Source: Membranipora membranacea (taxonomy: Eukaryota; Bryozoa; Gymnolaemata; Cheilostomatida; Membraniporidae). Taken from it: a stretch of 60,000 bases of DNA. Under the pieces are notes generated by a model. It worked only from the letters and a program-made list of their open reading frames with translations, searched no databases and was not told the origin of the DNA. Where the stretch lies: contig OU612072.1 of NCBI GenBank assembly GCA_914767715.1, positions 14,944,001 to 15,004,000 of the forward strand, given 5' to 3'. Below are positions 1 to 11,400 of the stretch, one piece after another. Numbering within the stretch: the first letter of the stretch is position 1; every line of letters begins with the position of its first letter. Both the position numbers and the translations under genes were made by a program.

Positions 1-230
1 TGTTAATTAAAACACCCACTGAGCTAGCAAGCTAACCTGGGGCTGTGAATGGTTAATTAAACTCTACATGTATATTATGAATTGTATGGAACTGGTTCGC
101 ACTCATTTTTAAAGTTTCACGTGTCTGGAATCCCTGGTAGACTTTGCTGGTGGCCTTTCGGTCTGTATCAACTTCTTATGAGGGTGTCTGGCGGTGGAAT
201 TATTACTTTCTAATACACACTAATGTAGCC
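1..230. other. Sequence upstream of gene A (unit 1)
   Basis: No coding exon is seen. The stretch is highly similar to 27354-27585 upstream of the second gene A and probably includes its 5' untranslated region and promoter. No clear TATA element or initiator could be assigned. Confidence 0.4.
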
Positions 231-620
231 ATGGTAAGCATTCTTATTCCTTCCCATAATTACCTTTTGATCTGATTGTGCACTCCAGAAACAGTTGAAA
301 TATTGTTTGAGCTGTCTTATTTCTGGTATATGCTAAGATTTTGACGATGGATACGTGGCCTTGCGTCTTGCATCTATTTTGAAACCGTGTTCATGTAAGA
401 TTCCCATAAAATTGACTCCCAATCCCTCCCCTAAAACCTTATTTGTTGGAAGCAATTGTTGTTGGACAAGGCTAGAGGTTGCAGCAAAGCAAGTAGCCTC
501 CCATACTTATTCGTTGTTTATTCTCGACACTATGGCTGCATGATTATAAAGCTCTCTAATATTAAGAGATACTCAACAACCGCTGCAATAGTCAAACTGT
601 GAAACTATCCCTGGTCAATA

Positions 621-766
621 AGACCAAGTTTGGTTCAATTGCCTGCATTCCGAGTTGCTCCGGATCCACTGGTCAAGCCGCAGGCAAAGCAAGGCAAGGC
701 TTTGACTGCGGCGTGACCAGTTGAAGGGAGCAACTTGGAATGCAGGCAATGGGATTAAACTTGATC
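621..766. mobile_element. MITE family I copy
   Basis: Foldback element in intron 1 of gene A (unit 1). It starts ACCAAGTTTGGTTCAATTGC and ends with the inverted form ATTAAACTTGATC. The inner arms CCGAGTTGCTCC/GGAGCAACTTGG and ACTGGTCAAGCC/GCGTGACCAGT also pair. The same arms recur at about nine sites in the window. No coding capacity. Confidence 0.75.
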
Positions 767-1039
767 CACTGGTCAATTGGCAGGCGTGTCTGACCCCTTT
801 AAACTCAGGTAGCACATTCAAGCACTATGAATGTTTTAGGAGGCCCTATGGCGAACAATGACGGTTGCATATGACTTGACTAATCTGTTTTTGTTCGTAG
901 ATGCTGCGTTCGAAGAAAGTCAAGGTGGACATGAACCCTAAACGGGTAAAGGATCCTAGCGATGGTAACCAAAGGAGTCCTGGTAAATTTGACCAAAAGG
1001 TTTGCGGATTTAGATTATATTTTTGGGATAATTTTTTTT

Positions 1040-1395
1040 AATTTTCGATGTACTTCTCCAGTTGCAGGAGCAAGAGGATGCTAGCAATCTATTCATAGCC
1101 CGCGTTAGCAGCAGATAATTGTTTCCAGGTCATAGGCGTTGCAAAAGTCGCATGTTTGAATTCTTTTGAAAAGGACTTTTTGACAGCACTCTTAAGTGCA
1201 AGTATTTGTCTTTTGTTGAGATCGAACATTATTGGATTAATGTTTGGAAATAAAAGCATTCTCAATTGCTGGTTTGCTATACTGTAGGAGTGTTGTGCCC
1301 CCAAAATAACATCAATTCCTTCTCTTCTGAATGAATCTGACCTGCGGCCGTAGCTTTCAACTTCATTCATTATTAGTTTGGCACTGCATGAAAAG
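1040..1395. other. Unit 1-specific intron segment with a minus-strand open frame
   Basis: Intron 2 of gene A holds sequence here with no counterpart at the matching place in unit 2 (after 28140). On the minus strand an open frame of 93 codons runs from 1370 to 1089. Its composition looks protein-like, for example HSYSIANQQLRMLLFPNINP, but I do not recognise it. It sits beside the foldback element at 1396-1557, so it may be a scrap of a transposable element. Confidence 0.3.
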
Positions 1396-1557
1396 CAGCC
1401 AATTTGGTAGTCTAAGCTCTCTGACGGCTTATGTGAGTTAGTGGCTTTACATTATCAACCCTCCATTCCGATCCATTTTCCATTCGGAAATGGGCGGTTG
1501 CTGTAGTAATGCTGCTAACTCACATTAGAGCGTCTGAGCACTTAGACTACCGAATTG
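1396..1557. mobile_element. Foldback element, unit 1 only
   Basis: Imperfect palindrome. The left arm has CAATTTGGTAGTCTAAG and the right arm ends CTTAGACTACCGAATTG, with inner arms TGTGAGTTAGTGGC and GCTGCTAACTCACA. It is absent from the aligned intron of unit 2, so it was inserted after duplication or lost from unit 2. It has no coding capacity. Confidence 0.7.
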
Positions 1558-4500
1558 CTGACATTGGCAGGATTTTCATTTAAACAAGGTCATACTGTTT
1601 GACCTGTTTTAACTGCAAAATCTCACCCGATTCAAAATTCAATGACTTCTTCGATTGAGTTATGAATCAGAGAATTATTTTTTGTATCTTGATGAAATGA
1701 AATAGCTCGCACCTGATAACTTCAAATGTTACCATGCATAAAATTTAACAAAAAGGTTCATTCATACTTTCATTCCAGCTTACTGAAATGTATTTTGGCA
1801 CCAAATTTATGTATTTTGATTCTACTGCAGGTGTACATGGAGCAGGAGAATTTCTCGTCAAACGCAATCAAAGAGATGTCCAGAATACATGCCATGCAGG
1901 TTCACTCAGTCAACAACAAGTATGAAAAGTAAGCGATTTCACAGCTCATTCATATTTGATTTAATTCAAAACCAATAATATTTGTAACTGTGAAAATGTG
2001 TTAATTAGAGTCCTATTATAGAAAGGTTATGTGAAACTGTTGACTGGTCAAAATGAATTATCCTTATAACTATGACTACATAGATCTTGCCAAGGACAAA
2101 AATCACCACTAAGCTAGTTTAAATTAATCGCCCTATAGTCAATAGGTATCGCAGGTATTCTTCAAATCCACACTAAGGTAGTTGAACAGTCAAGCTCTCC
2201 TAGTCCTTGGCAGCAAAAATTGTCAAGGTATTGCAGCAATACCCAAGGAACATTGTCTTTGTTTCGCAGCCGTAATTTAGTATTTAAAAATTTTACGGTT
2301 TACCCTCTCAGTTTCTCGCTAGCTTTGTTTTTGTGCTAAGGGTAGTCTTAGGTTGTACATAATTAAAAGTCAAAGTCACAAGTTATGTAAAAGTGGCTTT
2401 TATGGTTGGCAAGATGGAGTAGATAAACATGTTTTGCTTGTTGTATGTACAAAAACATCAAATGTACATAAAAGAGCCCTCAGCTTTAGGCAAGAGGGTG
2501 CTGTCACCACCCACTGCAGCTCGAGCAGTGTAGCGATATGCTTCAGCTGGGCTGTTGGTGGTTAAGAGTGGCACTGATGACATGAAAACCTAGTCGCAAC
2601 TAAATATAAACTATCTTGCTATGTGCACACCTCAGTGCAGGTCGTGGTCAACACTGACGGACAGCAATACAATATTGATTCTTATTCATGCATGTTTATG
2701 GTAGACAAGTTTTGCATTTCCGTTATTTCATAGCTTTCAATATGTATTTCAGGTATATGATTGAGATCAGGAAGAAAAAGAAATACCTGGATGGTCAAAA
2801 CAATAATTACTCTTATCTGAAGCAGCTCAGGCAGGCATTCAATGAGGAAAACGAGAGAAGGTAAATGGAAACACATAGTGCTGAAGCGGCAGCAAGTATG
2901 CAACGTTACATTACCTTCTCAAACATTCCTTATTTTCTGGTGGCCCAACCTGGGAATTCTAGACATTGCATTGTGGGATGGTCATCATCATCATCTTTGA
3001 AGCGGAGAGAGTTATCCTTTCTTGGGTACAGGTGCCGCACCCTATACCCATGCCCGCTGGAAATCCGGCTACTCTTTATATCGAAGAGGCGAGCCAGTAC
3101 CAAATCAGAAATGACCGCCGGCGCAGGGAATGGACACAAACAGCCAATGTGTAATCCTAATCATGTTTAGGCTCCTTCTATGCATGAAGTCTAGCCATAG
3201 AGAAAGATTTAACTGGGCATAATCATGGATTGTACCAAGAAAGGATTCTCATACAAAATCTTGGATTCATCTCATCTTCGAATACCTAATATTCAAACTG
3301 CATCTATTACATTTCATATAGACTAAATAGGCATAGTGGTTGTAAATAATGACAAACCCCCAGACATTTTCTTCTCAGGAGGATAGAACACATCATACAC
3401 AAGATTGAATTTTAATTGAGATTCATCTAGATATAAAATATCTAGTTCAATCTCAATTTAAACATGATTATTACTTGTAGAGAGATTTTGGCGTTCAAAA
3501 TGGAGGAGTTTGCGAGGAAACAAGCTAATCCGTCACCTGTGGTAAGAGAGCCGACTCCCCAACCAAACAACCGCAGAAGAACCACAAACCATGGGAGACT
3601 GTACAGCAAAAACATAAACAGCCTGAGAAACCTAAAGAAATTGTGAAGAAAGAAAGCAAGTGGTGCAATCTTCCTAAGGTAGGTTTTTTTTTTGTTAAGT
3701 CAGTAAGCGAGCATTCAGAAGTTCATGAATTTATAGACATTGGAACTCAACATTTATCCTATTTGCCTGGTTTTTAGTTAGCACCCATCCTATTGGTATG
3801 CATAGGTAGCACAAGGGGGTACAACTCCAAATATAAGCAAATTGGAGCACATGGTCCTGTAAAAACCATATATCCCATATACACCATATAAGAACGCTTG
3901 AACTCAGCATGTGTTATGTAGCAAGATAATTGAATATTTTTTATGTTTGTTTGAGATATCTTAAATTTTAGCCCCTTTAAATCAATTAACCAAATCAAAT
4001 TAAGTCAATCCAGATAACCTAGCAATAAATTTGGGTAAATTTCTTAAAATGTGCTATATAATTGTGTTCGATGCCCATTCCAACGACTTGGAAATATCGC
4101 CCGTTTTTCTAACTACAAATAGGAGATCAAGTTTATAATTCATTATTCTGGTGTCTAGTAGTAACAACATAGAATGGTTTTATCTAGCCTCCTCTAGAAC
4201 TGCAGACTTAAGTTGCATTGTGGTAAAGATTTCAACCTTCCGCATCTTGTCTTTTAGGATGTTGAGTCATTGGAGAGCACTCTACAGCTCCCTCCTATAG
4301 ACGATAAACTCAGAACTCCAGAGAAAGTCAAACTAGAGGCTCTTTCTAAGGATATCATGACAGGTGTGTGACCGCATAAGTAGATAAGTATATACTTTGT
4401 TGGCATAAAGCTCCTTTGTTTAGAATGTGTTTCAGAAAAAGGCTAAATAGATAATAAACAAAAACAAAGCAATAAATGTTGCAAACAAAGGCGAATAAGT

Positions 4501-4720
4501 AATTGAGTTGTGTGATCATATAAGTGATAATGCTGGAGATATTACAGATCGAGGGTCTATAGTGACAGTTCAAATAACTTGAGGTTATTAGTTGAATACC
4601 ATATCACTACTGACGAAGTTAGCACAGCCAGTCAATCATTGAGTGTTATTTTCCCTTGTAATTTTGGTGTACAACTCCAAACACCTCCTGATCATCTTAT
4701 GTGCCTATGATATTGCTTCC

Positions 4721-4847
4721 TAGATCAAGTTTAATCCGATAGTCTGCATTCCAGTTGCTTCCTTACTTCCACTGGCCGTGGCTTGACCTGTGGATCGGGA
4801 GCAACTCAATGCAACAAATGCATGCAAATGGACTAAACTTGGTCTAA
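4721..4847. mobile_element. MITE family I copy
   Basis: Lies in intron 6 of gene A (unit 1). It is flanked by TA on both sides (cTA-GATCAAGTTTAATCC ... GGACTAAACTTGGTC-TAa), which fits Tc1/mariner-type target duplication. The inner arms (CATTCCAGTTGCTTCC and GGGAGCAACTCAATGC) match the other family members. Confidence 0.75.
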
Positions 4848-5326
4848 TTGCTACCTAGCCTGTTATGGCTGTCATTGTCTGTCATGACCGTCTTGACAAA
4901 GCTTGTCAAGACATGCTAATTACTACCCAGATCACTGTTAAATATTCACAATTCTTCTGACCATTCAATTTATTTTAAAGTTTATCTATGGTCTGATAGT
5001 TAACAAGTCTTGTAATAGAAATTGAAAGACAACTTCACGTTTTTTTGTGACTTTGCAATGAGTAAGTAATTTGATCCAATTCAACGTTTCTCATTTGACT
5101 TTTATAAACCTATTTTACAGCAACGTTACCTATTGAGAGACTGAGGAGATTAATGCCCTCGGAGGAGCAGGACTCATCGAGCAGATATCCAATCATGTCA
5201 AAATACGGGAGGAACAATGTACTACCTGATGGTAAGTTAATAACGATATATAATAGTAAGTAATTTGACGCAAAAACCTTTCCTGACAGAACACCGGCAA
5301 ATCAAGAGAACACTTAGTCTATGTGC

Positions 5327-5416
5327 TCAGACTCCAAGGCACAGGGAGTTACCTGCGCCAGCTATCAAGGAGAGGAGTTTGATAGCTGGCGCAGGTAACT
5401 CCCTGCGCCTTGGAGA
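5327..5416. mobile_element. Near-perfect hairpin, unit 1 only
   Basis: Arms CTCCAAGGCACAGGGAGTTA and TAACTCCCTGCGCCTTGGAG continue inward as CCTGCGCCAGCTATC/GATAGCTGGCGCAGG around a short loop. It lies in intron 7 of gene A and is absent from unit 2. The near identity of the arms implies a young foldback element. Confidence 0.75.
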
Positions 5417-6093
5417 ACATTGAAACATTCAATGAGTGCAAGAAATTTTCATCTTTTTATCTGAATCTTCTATTATTACACTCTCTTTGTCTCCTTCACT
5501 ACCCAAATTGTTCGGTGAGAAGTAAGTTTAAATAGTGACCTCGTGCCATCACATTGACTTGAGCATGAATACCCTAGACAAGTAGAGCATTTGTAAGAGT
5601 CAGACCAGCACATGCTTGAAACAGCAAATCTTTATGACTAGCTGAAATCTACTCAACCTCATCGCAGCTAGCAAATAGCAAAGCTAGTTAACATAATGTG
5701 ACCACCAAATTAGGCAAGCTAAATTGTAGCTAAGATTACATAATGTCGGGTATAAATTCTATTGCAATTTTACTTTTGAGCGACCTATGTCAACGTAACT
5801 TTCACTGTGAGGCATCCTCAAGTCTGATTCACTTCAAATCTTACTCAACATTCCAGTGAAGAAGTTCAAGAGGAGGATGACTCACGATACTCTCTCACTA
5901 CATCACAAGATAAATCAATACTTTGGTACACATCTGTCACTCAGCTCTTATATCATACCTAAAAGTGCTAGACCTCATAAACAAAAACTCCTCAAAGCAA
6001 TATCTACCGAGGACTTCAGGCTACCTAATATACCACCCGAGCTAAGGTGACTCTGCCGGAGCTAAGGCTACCTCATACTCCAGAGCTAAGGTA

Positions 6094-6202
6094 GTTTAAT
6101 CGCTCAAACGGTGGCGGGATGCTGGTAGAGGCACTTCATTATCAAAGTGGTTGATAATGAAATGCCTCTATCAGCATCCCGCCACCGTTTGAGTGCTTAA
6201 AC
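6094..6202. mobile_element. MITE family II copy
   Basis: Terminal inverted repeat GTTTAA-GCACTCAAACGGTGGCGGGATGC with TA on both sides. The arms extend through GGTAGAGGCACTTCATTATC and its inverse. It was inserted just 3' of the gene A stop codon in unit 1. A relative lies at 37849-37961, on the other side of the same exon in unit 2. Confidence 0.8.
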
Positions 6203-6837
6203 TAGAGCTAAGGTAACTCTTTTGCACTGATAGACAATCTTCTATTTACTAGATATTTATCAACGTAATTGCTTTCCTTTTTTATGTGTTCAAAATCTGC
6301 GCAGGTTGCTTGTATTGACATACCATAGCAATCACATTGTCGGTAGTGGTAACAGAGGCTATGGAAATGTTATCTATAGTCTCTGGTGGAATGCCTGTTC
6401 GACTAACACAGGGGCAGAGCTTTAGCACCTCAACTATTTCCTTCACATGCCTACAATGCTTTTAATTGAAGTTGTGAATTTGTTTGACGTGTTCTTAGAT
6501 ACGAGTAACAGGCATACCGTTAAGTGAAATCTAGTTCTCCTTATCAAACCACTTTCACTCACATCCTATCAGTGTGTAAGCTTTTAAGAGTACTTACGAA
6601 AGGAGTACGGACTTGTACTTCCTCCTTCCTCCATTCTAGCTCAGAACAAGACAGAGTAAGCTATCATCATTATTGAGCTGAACTGAATACACATACTACG
6701 AATATACAAATTGGCTAGAGATTCATACAGCAGACAAATTGGTTAGCAACTTATGCCATAGAATAATTGGTTAGAGCTTGGATATCTCCTCAGTGACAAC
6801 CACTAGCACAGAACTATACTCTTGACGTCTAGCTGCC
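6203..6837 (+). promoter_or_regulatory. Intergenic region upstream of gene B, unit 1
   Basis: No exon is seen. From about 6490 to the gene B start this stretch is strongly similar to 43235-43565 in front of the second gene B, including a C/T-rich tract (CTTCCTCCTTCCTCC) and repeated AATTGGTTAG-like segments. The conserved block probably holds the promoter and 5' untranslated region of gene B. No transcription start could be fixed. Confidence 0.4.
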
Positions 6838-8385
6838 ATGGCGGAGTCTAAACAGTACATCATTCTACTTCTATATACGCTGTAAGTATGATAATTGGAA
6901 ATCAGGCTTTCACTAATGTTTTTGATTACCTAACTAACTGTGTGTAACCGAAAGTAGGCTAACAGGCAAGTCACCAACCTTCCCACAATGCAATTCAACT
7001 AGGGATTTGAGAGAGATCTGATGTCTCTGGGAAGGCCAGATAATTGCATTCTGGGATACTCATAAACTTGCCCTATGAGGGACAGACATTGAAACTTATC
7101 TATTTCTACCCTAGTAAGACAGGACTATGAATTTCTGTATCTTTTCTAACTGTCACTGAGATCCGTTTAGTTCTGCTAGACCGTCCAAAGCATATCATCC
7201 AAACTAAACCTTGTCAAGCCGACCCTGCCAAAAAATACTGAGGTCTTGACAAGGCTAGTCACTACATCTCTCTTAGTACTCACTAGTCATAATATCATCC
7301 TATTAAATGGTCTAATGTATTTGAATACCTGGTATTTACTCATAATACCATCTATCATGTTATATTCTAGCCTGTTGGTAATTGGTGAAGTGAATTAATT
7401 TTTGTTTGAGGGGTGTACAAGCGTAGTGTCGTGATTTCCCTGTCGGGTGGGGGCAAAAGTCTGGGGGGCTCAGACAATGTCTTGATCAGCCGGGTGCCTT
7501 GCTCTATAAAAAGCCCGAGGCCGTATAGGCCAAACGAATATGACTATTATATTATAGGAATTACATGTTCTTTCGGCTTCAGATAGAACAAGTTATTTAC
7601 AAAAGGGGTAGAGTATTGTGATAAAGGTTACGGTGGTAAAGTTGATAAGAAATTGCTTATTCATAAGCTATCTAAAAAAGGAAGTTGTTATAACATGATA
7701 TCCCAGAGGGTTTGTTAACACACTAACAGCAAAGAAAATGTCAGAGAAATCATGATTTTTACATTGGTTGGACAGCTTCAAGCAGTTAGCACTGTAAACC
7801 ATAGGGATAACCAGGGGATAACTCTATGCTGTAAACTGGCTGACTCTGTCTTGACAGCTAGATTAGCCTTAGCCAGGTGGCAAGAGTTTGGAAGGAGGGC
7901 TCAGACAACCTTGTCAAATGACCCTAGACCAGGTATGGTCCATTTGCCTGCATTTGGAGTTGCTCCCACTCTACTGGTCCTTTGCCTGCGGCTTGACCAG
8001 TGGAAGAGAGCAACTGGAAAACAGGCAATTGGATTGAGCTTGATCTACATAACCACGTGTTTTATCATTTATTTTTGAATTTGCATGGCCTTATTTATGT
8101 CCAAGTGACTTGGTCGGCAAATAAAATTGAATTTTTAAAATGTCCCGCCGCATAATTCACCCCTGATAAGTAGACTGGAGATCTGCTTGCCAGGCTGAGA
8201 CGACTTTACCAGCTTTTCATGCTTGAGTCTGCTTACGCTCTCCTGTTTTTACAAGTAGTGGGTCAAAGTGTTTAGTTCGAACCAACAATAATATTCTTTT
8301 TCATGTAGCTTAAAATGACTTGTTAAAATCGGAAAGTCTTGTCATTGGGCTCATTTTGAGGAAAGCACAACAAAATATACCGCGC

Positions 8386-8422
<37 letters not shown>

Positions 8423-11400
8423 TTTTATTGGCAGTCTATTTCATTCCAGTAGTGGAATGTTTTCCGAATAGTGCCGAAAAAAAAAAGGAAAAGGAAAAGA
8501 GAAAAAAAAAAGGAAAGCTTGAGACTGAAGATGAGTTAAAATGTTTCAGTAGTGAGGTGGAAATAGATAGGATGACTTTGAGAAGGGAGAAAATAAAAAT
8601 GTTAAGATAATTTCATTATAGTATTGTGCAGAGGCAAAACTTGTTGCAGAGATAAAAAGATAATGTTATAATTGAAACAAAAGATATTTGAATACGCCAG
8701 ATTTAAATGATGTTACTTTGCTCATTTAAATGATGCACTTGCGGCCAGGTCACAGTTTCAGCGAACAATTAAGCAAAGATGGATCCAAGCATGCATGTGA
8801 TGCCGATTAAGCTGTGTTTTGAGTGAGTGGGAACTGGTTACCCCGCAAAAAAATATAGGAGAGGAACCTTTTGAACACAGTTCCCACTGGATTCTGTTCA
8901 AACACAGTGTCAAGTTGTCTCCTTTGACCAAATATCAATCATACTTTTACAGATCCATATTTCTGAATAATTTGATCTAGAAATTGCAACAAATTCTTAA
9001 AACGATTTTCAACCCAGAGAGGAGAGTACCCACAAAGAAAAAAAACCACTTTGACCACTGCGACAAAGCCATATGATCGGTGGACTGCATGCAAATATCC
9101 AGGATTTATACCCAAGACTTTCAACACTAAGCTGTGAGCTGAAATGGCAGATGATCTAACCAACTGCCACTCTTTCCTCAACTTGAATAAAAAAGGGGAT
9201 TAGATTGTAGCCTCCCTCTCAGCTATTTGATTATGACTTTGAATGGCAAAAGATGCTGAAAAAACCTCATCGGAAATAGAAAACACTATTCTTCATGGTT
9301 CAGATTGCGTCATCAAAATGGTAGTGTTGAAAAGATCGAGCTTTGCCAGTGATTATGGTATTCATATCATGAAAAGATTATAATATTTTCTGATTTATGT
9401 ATAAAAGCACTCATGAGTCTTGCTTCATACACTACAAGACATACTTGACCTCAGAAAATCTAGGTAAACACTGTTTACAATATGATAAGTTGTTGTTGGA
9501 TCTGATTGCAGTCTATCGATTACTACTGGGGTTTGGTTGGTCACCAGGCGTGCTCCGACATGCTTGCAACCTGAGAGCAAACTGGTGCAGAAATTACAGC
9601 CTTGCCCTTTAGGCAACTGATATCTCTCCCCCATGCTTCAGGATTTAGCGTCTGACAAGACACTTGATTTTGATCAATGTTTGATCAACCAAGTCACCTG
9701 GTTTGGAATTTAAACAAAAAACTCATTCACCCTTTCCAATTTACCCTCCCCCATGGCTTGTGTCAACTGATCACTGGTGGGATAGAGGGATTTTAAAATA
9801 ACAATTGAATGCATCACTCTTTCAGAGTAACACTAGGGCGTGGTGACTACCTTATAAACCTGACAAATCTGGAACTGGTGAGCGGTGGTGATCTGGTACC
9901 GGGTGTCACATCTGAGTATGTCTGTATAGGTTCCATGCAGGTATGTAACAGCTGGAAGTTTGCTTTATGCCGTCGACGCTCATCAAGTGTTCTGGCCCAA
10001 GTGCATTCCGGTCCCAAAATATGTTGCCCATATAAAATATCAGCCACTTAGTTTATATAGTATTCGGTTGCAAATATTCTTTGGCCCATAAGTATAAAGG
10101 CCCTATAGAACTTCGGCCACAATTTTGCTGCCGCGACATATTTTGGGTTCCTATCGTAACGGCAACAACACTTTATAGTAACAAATTTTCCTTCCATAAT
10201 GCTGATGTCAAACGGCTTACTGAGTACTGTCTGTGCTAGGTGGAGGCGTCTGGAACTAACAACTGAAAAAACACAACTCCCAGTTCTGCCTCAAGTAACG
10301 CTAGATGGTTATCACCATAAACATCTGAATAGTATAGTATAGTACAGTACAGTACAGTACAGTACAGTACAGTACAGTACAGTACAGTACAGTACAGTAC
10401 AGTACAGTACAGTACAGTACAGTATTTATATGTTTATGATTATCACTAAGGAGTTAACTCAGAACTTCCCATAATGCATCATTAGCCTAGTACTCCCAAG
10501 TGTATTGCCATTACTATGATCTCACCAAAAATCATAGTCTCAGTGCCCAATCGGCTGTTAGTGGCATTTTATTATCTATTATTTATCTCTGTGAAATTAG
10601 TGATTGATAAGAATGCCATTACATCCCACTTGCAGTTGTGTAAGCTATAGAACTCATGGAAAGTTTTTCATCGGAAATACTTTAATTTTGATGATTTAAT
10701 TTTTTTCAGTTCAAGAAAGGATCAACAGAGGAATTGTTAATCTCAATCTGCTCTCCAAGTTCTCTCGGTAAATCAGGAGGAATTGGCACCATATCTTTGT
10801 CTGATCTAACGGCACCAGCAAACGGTAACTTATAACTTGCTTTTATCTCAACCTCGGTATGTTATAACGAAATAACAATGGACAATTGAGGTATGGATCT
10901 ATTTTATTGGAAAACAATGTGCAATCGTACAGTATACATCTTGATCGATTTATATATTGTATGTAGAGTAATAAGCAGTGACCTTGCACAAAATCGTTGA
11001 CACATATAAATTAATTAGATTATTGTTTTAGTAACTTTTCACTGAATGTGTCTATATGAGAAGAAATCATCACCAGCCAAAATATCATAAAATAAACTAC
11101 TGTTTTCATTATTGTGTTATTGTTCATGCTATCATTGTAGATAAGCTAGTTTCGATATCAAACTTGTCATTACCTTTAGCTCCTCTAAACTTGTTCACAG
11201 ATAAGACTTTATTGTTTTCTCTTTAATAGTTATATATGGAGATGTGAGCGCGACAAGACCCGTAGCTAACCACAGTTGGGATGGAATTGGGACAAGCGCT
11301 CAGATTAAAACACCTGAGCATATTTACCAGGCTAAAAATTCAGATGTGATCTATTTTGTCGACGACAAGTCATGCGCAAGGAAAGTCAATATATCAGCTC

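Larger units (their letters stand above)
231..6050 (+). pseudogene. Gene A, unit 1: polar coiled-coil-like protein, frameshifted
   Basis: Exons by splice signals and phase: a possible start ATG 231-233 directly before a GTAAGC donor, then 901-999, 1831-1928, 2753-2860, 3481-3678, 4258-4363, 5121-5231 and 5857-6050 (TGA). The product is unrecognised. It is charged and rich in Lys, Arg, Glu and Gln, with a KKKK run in exon 4 and a Pro-rich stretch in exon 5 (SPVVREPTPQP); no signal peptide or membrane helix is seen. Exon 5 is one base shorter than its unit 2 twin (198 against 199 nt). The deletion lies near 3564, just after PTPQP; the frame then changes and stops at 3646. Exons 6-8 keep good splice sites and sequence close to unit 2, so the damage is recent. 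A protein truncated at about 135 residues could still be made. Confidence 0.75.

Noticed and set aside
10330-10425. Regular short repeats that could suggest a CRISPR array
   Set aside because: The 5-bp units have no spacers, and the window is eukaryotic; it is a microsatellite.
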